In this document: piece after piece, positions 56,979 to 64,000 of the stretch
Layout of the letters: every line of letters begins with the position of its first letter
Numbering within the stretch: position 1 is the stretch's first letter
Source: Pollenia angustigena
Lineage: Eukaryota; Arthropoda; Insecta; Diptera; Polleniidae
DNA length: 64,000 nucleotides
Direction of reading: 5' to 3'
Assembly (NCBI GenBank): GCA_930367215.1
Contig: OV884059.1
Coordinates: forward strand, 240,621,803-240,685,802
Translations under genes and position numbers: made by a program
The notes under the pieces: generated by a model
Databases searched by the model: none
Seen by the model: the letters and a program-made list of their open reading frames with translations, nothing else
Told to the model about the DNA's origin: nothing

Positions 56979-57364
56979 CAATGCAACATATTGGCAATTT
57001 TTGTTTTATTAATAAACTTCTGGCAAATTGTAATAAAATAAATTATTCCTAGAATGTAATTTATAAGTGAATCAGAGAGGAAAAATAAATAAATGTATGT
57101 ATATCACTTTTTTCGCGCAATTGTTTTATGATTAACTGCAAGGTTCCCGGAAGTTATGCACAGCAAATATATTTTCTGGTGGCATTGTTTTATTGCAAAA
57201 GGGTGTCATTGTAGTTGTTTTATGGGTGGTTTCAAAATCTCAAAAATCCCGAAATGGCTTTCTTTCAAATTTTTTTAAATCCCGAAGATAAATCCGAATG
57301 TCTTAATCCTAAATTCAAAAGTCCTGAATCAAGTCCCAAATTTAGAATCTTTAGATACACTTAG

Positions 57365-57825
57365 AGAAAAACATGTTTAAATATGGTCAACTCCAACAAA
57401 ACTACTTTTAAAGAAAATTTTAAACATAATATGCCACATTATGGTTGGCTCTAAACATTTTATGGTTAAATATGACAATAATTTGTTTTTAAATAAACAA
57501 TGGTATATTCCTCTTTTCCAAGAGCAACATGCTATGTTTGAAAACCAACCATGCTATTATTAGTGTTAAATATATTTTAGTTGTTGCTTACCATAAAATG
57601 TTCGGAGGCATTCATAATATGATTTTTGCTTCTTGATGGAGGACTAATTTAACCATAAAACGGTTGTCGGTGACAATAGTATGGTTAAATTAAACATAAT
57701 ATGTTCAAAAACCGTTTTGTTGAAGGTGACCATATTCAAAATGATTTTTCTCTAGGTGTATAAAAGCCGGTGTTTGTTATACCATAGAGAAGAAAATCGG
57801 GAGCAAGGTTTTCTATTGCGCGATT
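57365..57825 (+). repeat. Foldback-F copy, one arm
   Basis: GAAAAACATGTTTAAATATGG, GGTTGTCGGTGACAATAGTA, CTCTAGGTGTATA and GTTTGTTATACCATAGAG follow the F order up to a single partial 82-bp module at 57765-57815, cut off by the pogo-like element at 57835. Confidence 0.65.
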
Positions 57826-57834
57826 TTTAAAATA

Positions 57835-58988
57835 CAGTAGTTTTGACTTAACTGCCTTTTGTTTACGTGCACTTTTGACTTAACTGCACAAAATTGATAA
57901 TTTCTGGAATTATTCTTTCTAATTCCATACAAATTCCTTTTTTAAGTGCACTTTCTATACCTGCACATTTAAGATAAATGCACAAAATTTTTGGCATTTT
58001 AAAATTATTTTCATACAAAAAATCACTTTGCACTTTGACTTAACTGACCAAAATACATATTTTCTGGAATTATTCTTCAAAATCCTTTTTTACGTGCATT
58101 TTGTATACCTGCAAATTTTTCATATTTTTAGGCAGCTTTAAAATATTTTCATACAAAACGTCAGAGTTAGCAGCACACATAAAAAAATATGGTGACCACT
58201 TTTTCACATAAATATCCAATTTAAGTTGTTTATAAAATAAATAAATATTTTGTTTTTTCCATAAATTTTTATGTTCTTTGTGAAGTATGAAAATGCTATT
58301 GCCAATACAATTTTATTAAAACAAACCGGCCTAAGGATCTGTAAAAAAGGATTTTCCGACAGGATGGTGTTGATTTCGCGACCTTAAGGTTTGTTTTATA
58401 GAAATTGTATGAAAATTAGAAGTTTTGGAATGAGAAATACGGTTGATGCCCTTATTTTGGTAGCTCAGTCATACGGCTGAGCATTTCACGAGTTGTAAAA
58501 TAATACCTACATGAGTCTCATACGACTCTTGGCATGCTTTTTGAAAGACTCGTTAGATAATCTCTACATACAACATAAACGATTCCCTTTACGATTAATA
58601 TAAGCGTTTTTTGCTGCGTTATGGAAGAATCTCGCATAGGAATCAGCACGTGTAACAGTTTTTCCCGTTCGAGGAATTGTCTACAATTAAAAAATGACCC
58701 CGTCGATGATCAAAAACACTCTTTGTGAGATTCCCAGTGGACTCCTAAACGATTGCTAGCTGGGTTGATATTAAATTTTAATAAAATAAAAATTTATGTA
58801 TCGACAAAATAATTTTTTTATTCTACTTTTAAATCAAACACTTTACTTTAGCTGCTTTTTTGTCCAGGTAACCACAATTGTATACCTGCACTTTAAGGCA
58901 GGTAAATGCATTTAAGATAACTGCATTTTTGATTTACCTGTACAAAAAATCGTGCAAAGGAGATTGTGCAGCTAAGTCAAAACTACTG
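57835..58988. mobile_element. pogo/Tigger-like element, 1154 bp, TA TSD
   Basis: The ends are CAGTAGTTTTGACTTAACTG and, inverted, CAGTAGTTTTGACTTAGCTG, with TA on both sides. Inner arms repeat CTTTTGACTTAACTGCACA and TATACCTGCACTTTAAG-like words. It has no transposase frame and carries family G at 58510-58755. Confidence 0.8.
58510..58755 (+). repeat. Dispersed family G, copy 2 (uninterrupted)
   Basis: It aligns with 41500-41569 and 44014-44195 and reads AAACGATTCCCTTTACGAT across the point where copy 1 holds a 2.4-kb hAT-like element. Function unknown. Confidence 0.65.
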
Positions 58989-58990
58989 TA

Positions 58991-60130
58991 TAAACTGAAT
59001 TCAGGATTTTTGAAATTCTTGATTTTGGGTTTCAGGGGAAATTAACGGCGTTCGATATCGTTCCCAGTTTCTATTTAAATTGTTTTGTAATTTCGAGCGA
59101 TAACGAATAGCGTTATTTGCGCGCAGGATTTTGATTTTGGATTCAAAATTCGGGCATAAGACCCCAATGCGTTGTTTTATTGCTGGTTTCAAAAAATTTA
59201 TAAAACAATAAAAGAAAATGATATTAAAACACCATTTGAAAGAAATAAATTCTAAATTATAAGGCACAAACAAGCCGTATGTATGTATGTATATTTATCA
59301 GTCTGAACTTAAGCCTGATAAAAAAAACACTGTAAAGTTATTCATACTTTTTTCTAGTCTTACAAATTCAGTTATTAAGAGCTTGTTGTATGTACTCTGT
59401 TTAAATGAATTACTTAATAGTCAATTAAATTTATACAAATTTAAAAATTTGTTTTATATTACTGACATTTAAGTTTAACAAAAAGTTTTTGTTTTAAATT
59501 TGTCACTTGTGGTCTCTTTCATATAAAAACATTTACGTAAATGTAACAAATATTTTAAAAGTTTTAAAAAACCAGAATTATTTATTACCAAATTGACCAT
59601 ACAACTAAAACCAGAATAAAAATTAATACAACAAAATATCGGATTTTTTCAATTGGGATGTTATGTGTATATGTAGATAAACAAACATATACAAATTGCT
59701 TTTATTAAATATTAATTTAAAATTGATATCAAAAGTTTAAAAAAAAAATTTGTAATAAAACAAAATTCATGGGACATGGAAACCTTTTAATTTTAATACT
59801 TATGATGTAAATTGTAAGTTATTGGGTGTATAATAAAAAAAACGGTGGACTTTGGGCAACTCGTTAATACTTAACAATTTAACCCTTAGTTGTCCTACAT
59901 GGTCTGGACAGACAATATTTGACTTCCATATGCAATATCTCTTTTTGTAGCTAAAGTTTTTGGAAACGAAGGCTATGAATTATACATGTACGTTATCCTG
60001 AATAGAATTAATCAAATTTGGAATCATTTGAATATGATTTAGGGCACAAAAAACCTCTTGCATAAAAAAGTTCGCTAAGTGGACCTCGGGGTCTGGCTGG
60101 ACCACAGGTTTTTATTTTTAATTAATGCTT
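58991..60130. other. Intergenic, no gene seen
   Basis: AT-rich with a TATG tetranucleotide run at 59277-59292. No ORF with recognisable motifs was found. Confidence 0.4.
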
Positions 60131-60139
60131 TTACACTGA

Positions 60140-60860
60140 CAAAGTTTACTTTGCGAATTCTGTTAAGTGTCTTTTGCTTTAAAAGGAGGTATTTTTGCTG
60201 TTGGATTGTTGTTGTTTTCAAACACTTTTTTGCTTGGTCGCCGTATTTGCGGTAGTACCAGTATACTTCATTTGATTCGGAGTCATGGGAGCGGGATCTG
60301 CTTCGTGGATGCCGGGAAAACTTTTTTTTTTAACTCAGCCACCTCTTTTACAAGTAAGCGGATCTGTTTTTTAGTATTGATTATGCTAAAGATACGTTTT
60401 GTGGCTCAGAAACTGCATTGACGTGAGATGAATAGCTTATCTCAAATATTTTGTTAGCTTAATTTTCAAGCTGATCACTACTTATTGAAATGACGGTACG
60501 CACATTTGGCCAACTTCCGCTCATCCAGACAGATTTGAGCTAGTTGTCGTTCATTCGTTGCCCGCTAAATCTCGCATCTTGCGCCGTAATTGTGTTGTAG
60601 GCACGTCGCCAAGTTCCAAGTCCTGTAAAAGTTTTTTCATACGTTTCTGCTCTGAGACAGCATAATGATCAAAGAGCTTTTTGCGTGTCATACATGCTAT
60701 CCACTGTTGGTTTCAGCACAACATCACTGATTTGTGAAAAGTCATGGCTTTCGATGGCTGCTAACACTGTATGGTATTTCGTTTTGTCGTTAGTTATACC
60801 AGCGGCAGCAAACTGAGATTCTATTTGTGTTAACTGCAACAAGGTTATGTGCCTTCAATA
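60140..60860 (-). pseudogene. LTR-retrotransposon gag (capsid) relic
   Basis: On the minus strand the capsid-like order is ESQFAAAGITNDKTKYHTV, ISDVVLKPTVDSMYDTQKAL, then after a frameshift YAVSEQKRMKKLLQDLELGD, VPTTQLRRKMRDLAGNE, SSDQLEN, EVAELKKKVF, and, after another slip, SRSRSHDSESNEVYWYYRKYG DQAKKC. The LELGD..P..LLR.MR.LAG block and the terminal Y-x-x-x-x-G-x-x-A-x-x-C motif are typical of insect Ty3/gypsy-like Gag. At least three frameshifts and several stops are present. No LTRs or pol were seen nearby. Confidence 0.7.
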
Positions 60861-61070
60861 TGGCAGAGAAAATATATTTGCAATGATTGTTTAACAAAAT
60901 AATTTCAATATTTTCAGCATTCTGGTAAGATATTCCGCTTTAAATGAATTTATTGTGTTGGAATATGGTTTCCTGTAATAATCTGGGCCAATTTCGGCGG
61001 GTTAGACTAAATCAGCATTGCCAATTTAGACATTTAGTGGCTAGATTTAGTCATTTTTCACCCTGCTTAG

Positions 61071-62878
61071 TAGGGTATTCATTTAATCGACCTTTTGCTT
61101 TAATCGGTTAATCGCTCGATTAATTAACCGAGGTTTTGGTTTAATCGGTTAATAATCGGTTAATTTTGTTTTTGATCGGTTAACCGATTAATAAAGTTTT
61201 TTATAAATTAAGTAATTTCAATATATAAAAATGCATTAATTGCTTATTATTTGGAGCGTATAAGTAAGAAAAAAACAATTACATACCAAACATAACAATT
61301 CTTGTACTAAAACGAGCAAGCAAAAAAAAAAACAATTCATAAATATGTAATGTTGGTATTTCCACAGAAATGTCTACTTTTTGTCACGTAACGTCACCAA
61401 CCATTTTTAATCGTTTCTCAAAGAATAATGAAAATATAATTTACTTTTTTGCATTCGGATGTAGAGCGCAACTAGGTTTTCATTTAGTGAAAGAGAGAAA
61501 AAATTTGAACAACGGGGTTCTAAAATACAAGAATAATTGCTAGGTGACGTGACGTGACGTGACAAAAAGAGAGATTTTCTGTGGAAGTGCCCATATGCAA
61601 TTAATGCGCAAGGTGTGGTATCAAGTCATATCGTCATAATATCCTAAAAAATAAACTGAAAAATATTTAAATTTGTTTAAAATAAATATTGTTGTGTTTC
61701 AAACAAAATAAAAATTGTAATGCTGCGTTCATTGATTCTTCATAACTGTATAGTGGAAATCTAAATTATAAGCTGTAGCTTACAACAGTCATATCGTTGG
61801 CTAAATATGCAAACCTGCTAACTCACTTTCAGCACATTTTACAGGAGAGACAAAAAACTGTTTATTTTTCCTATTTGAAGCTTGATAGAAAATTAAAATT
61901 ACAGTCAGTTTTACACACTTCAAGACTTTAATAGAAGAAAAACTACATGCTGGTTGACGAGGCGTATCTTTCTCTACCACACGGCATCAAAATCTCAATT
62001 AAAATAAAAAGTGGTTTGCATATTAAGCCGACGATATATATTTCCTGTAATTATTTTAAGACATAAGACTTTATGACTTACTTGTGAATCCACAAAATAT
62101 TTACGTATTTATTCAAAAATAAACTGAGATAATTTTATTAGTTATTTCAATAGTTAAAGGACATCTTATACAATAATCATTTAGAAAAATAATTTGGTTT
62201 AAATGTTTAGGATTAAAGCGATTCTTTTCTTTAGTTTTGACAAAAGTTGACTTGGAAACAATTCTTTCACTTATCGTAGATGAATATCTAATATCTCAGT
62301 TCTTTTCCAGGATTTTTCTTAACATATAAAATACTCCATTATGCCATTCGAGTTTTTAAAAATGTTTAACACTACTAATTGTTTCGGTTAATTTTGTTAA
62401 AAGACTGATATGAGAAGATATGATAAAAAACAAGTAACTAAAGACAAATATATAAAAAGTACGTGAAACAAAAAAAGGTATTGGCAATCATATATTTAAC
62501 CCATTTTTCGCCACATTCCTGTTGATCGATGAAGAAGATAAAAAAACATTGGAAAACAATGTAATTTAAGTCATTGGTCGGCGGAAAATGGGTTAAAATG
62601 AAAATCGCTGAACACCTTCTTTGTTTATATGAAAAAATATTTTCTAAACAAATACATTTTGTATATGAGACAAAACAAATAATTAAAACACACACAAAAA
62701 AATATGTTATAATACTACAAAATATTGTAAATTTTGTTACTTCGGTTAATCGGTTAATCGACTGAAATTAACCGGTTTAATCGTTAATCGAAAAAAGCCG
62801 ATTTGAAATTAACCGATCAGTTAATGGGGTAGTAATTAATCGGTTAACCGGTTGACGGTTAACCGAATGAAAACCCTA
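61071..62878. mobile_element. hAT-like element, 1808 bp, 8-bp TSD
   Basis: The ends TAGGGTATTCATTTAA and, inverted, TAGGGTTTTCATTCGG are flanked by the perfect TSD CTGCTTAG (61063-61070, 62879-62886). AATCGGTTAA motifs crowd both ends (61095-61200 and 62740-62865). No transposase frame. It carries a small nested MITE. The target may itself be another hAT-like end (CAGCATTGCCAATTTAG at 61010). Confidence 0.9.
61352..61592. mobile_element. Nested MITE, about 241 bp
   Basis: Inverted ends carry TTCCACAGAAA, TCTACTTTTTGTCACGT and ACGTCACC. The flanks ATATGTAAT (61343-61351) and ATATGCAAT (61593-61601) match 8/9. The right arm has ACGTG reiterated three times. Confidence 0.55.
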
Positions 62879-62926
62879 CTGCTTAGCCATTTTTTTACAT
62901 GTTAAGCCATACATTTTTATTCCCTC

Positions 62927-63850
62927 CACCACAATTAGTTGTGAAGAGGGTATATTAAGTTTGTCATTCCGTGTGAAACTTTTTTATTATTCATCTCAGA
63001 CCCCATAAAGTACATATATTCTGGGTCCTTGAGTAATTCTAAGTCGATTTAGCCATGTCCATCTGTCCGTCTGTCCGTCTGTTGAAAACACGCTCACTTT
63101 TGAACAACTCAAAAGAAATGAACAGACTTGGTGCCAAATTGCTTGTAGTTATCCCAAGCAGTTTGGGATTGAAATCCAGCAAAATCGGTTCAGTAGGACC
63201 AGAGCTATGAATCAAAATGTGGAACCACCACCTTAAAAAATTTATAATTTTGTTACAAAAAAATAACATAAATGCTGGAACAAGGCATAGAATGAGATAA
63301 GATTTTGCAAAAATTTGTTTTATTTGACTGGAAATCACGCTGTTAAGTTTCGTGATGATCCGTCCATAATTTACCCTAAGCCCCATATAAACAATACTCC
63401 CGGAAAACAGTTAAGTACGCATAAAACCTAAAAAATAGCTCTAGCGTAACAAAATTTTGTACGTCACAGTCTTTTAGGACTAGAAATAACACTGTGAAAT
63501 TTCGTGACGATCGGTCCATAATTTACCTTAGGTCCCATATAAACCCTAGTCCCGGAAAAAAGTTTAGTACACCTAAAACCATAATTAATAATGCTAGCAT
63601 AACAGAAATTGGTACGTCACAGTTTTAAAGGACTAGAAATGCCACTGTGAAATTTCATGATGATCGCTCCATAATTTACCTTAGGTCCCATATAAACCCT
63701 ACTACCAGAAAACAGTTTAGTACGCCTAAAACCATAATTAATAACAAACCGTCACAGTTAAGATTATAATAACCTCCTTAAACATTCGAACTGTCGGTGG
63801 AGGGTATCAAAGATTCGGCACAGCCGAATATAGCACTCTAACTTGTTTTA
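62927..63850 (-). repeat. Dispersed family S copy with tandem core
   Basis: Both S ends are present in inverse order: CCCTCCACCACAATTAG near 62931 and the hairpin TTCGGCACAGCCGAA at about 63813. It includes GTCCGTCTGTCCGTCTG near 63065. Three imperfect direct units of about 155 bp (GATCCGTCCATAATTTACC at 63357 and equivalents at about 63511 and 63665) fill the middle. Confidence 0.7.
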
Positions 63851-64000
63851 GACTCAAAAGGTTGGGTAAATGCTGTCGTGATTATGATTTACCTTCCCTA
63901 TTAAAGGCACTAGTGGTTCCTATGAGATGAACAAAAACGACATCGAATTAATCGAAGATTTAATTTTTTAAACATCTATCAAAATATTAATTTACGTTTA

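Noticed and set aside
60167..60421. Plus-strand 84-codon ORF
   Set aside because: It is the antisense shadow of the gag relic on the minus strand, which has recognisable motifs.

Overview
The window is AT-rich eukaryotic nuclear DNA built almost entirely from transposable elements and their relics. I recognise no host protein-coding gene, rRNA or intact tRNA. The mix of non-LTR retrotransposons with PHD-type ORF1, a Penelope-like element, piggyBac, hAT-like and Tc1/pogo-like DNA elements, many MITEs and foldback elements fits an insect, most likely a higher fly. That taxonomic guess is inference.

Layout. 0.15-4.2 kb: a decayed non-LTR retrotransposon (LINE-A) with PHD ORF1 and endonuclease/RT ORF2. 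4.4-11.7 kb: a MITE, a foldback element (FB1) inside an older repeat (family R), a piggyBac-type MITE hit by a hAT-like element, and more R copies. 11.8-25.3 kb: one plus-strand retrotransposon (LINE-C) shattered by nested insertions. These are three small MITEs in ORF1, a minus-strand retrotransposon (LINE-B, itself carrying three MITEs), and a minus-strand Penelope-like element (PLE). The PLE carries foldback FB2, which contains a palindrome of 3+3 copies of an 82-bp module. When the insertions are removed in thought, the LINE-C and PLE reading frames rejoin at the target-site duplications (TSDs). 25.3-40 kb: hAT-like elements, MITEs, and the dispersed family S, one copy of which holds a tRNA-like sequence. 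40.9-45.6 kb: a second nest, up to four deep, with an unusual long-TIR element carrying a 188-codon ORF. 46.8-52.4 kb: foldback H, a foldback-F relic split by two elements, and a second copy of MITE family C. 52.6-54.3 kb: a piggyBac transposase pseudogene between recognisable ends. 56-64 kb: small MITEs, a pogo-like element, an LTR-retrotransposon gag relic, a 1.8-kb hAT-like element and an S element with internal tandem repeats.

Every coding element I recognise is inactivated by frameshifts, stop codons, internal deletions, altered catalytic motifs or insertions. The value of the window lies in the order of nested insertions, the matched TSDs, the hammerhead-like motifs in the PLE terminal repeats, the short motif clouds at hAT-like ends, the GC-rich module shared by two foldback families, and the unclassified long-TIR element at 41.7-43.5 kb. 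All homology statements come from motif recognition and within-window comparison. No database search was run, and coordinates of repeat edges without a TSD are approximate.
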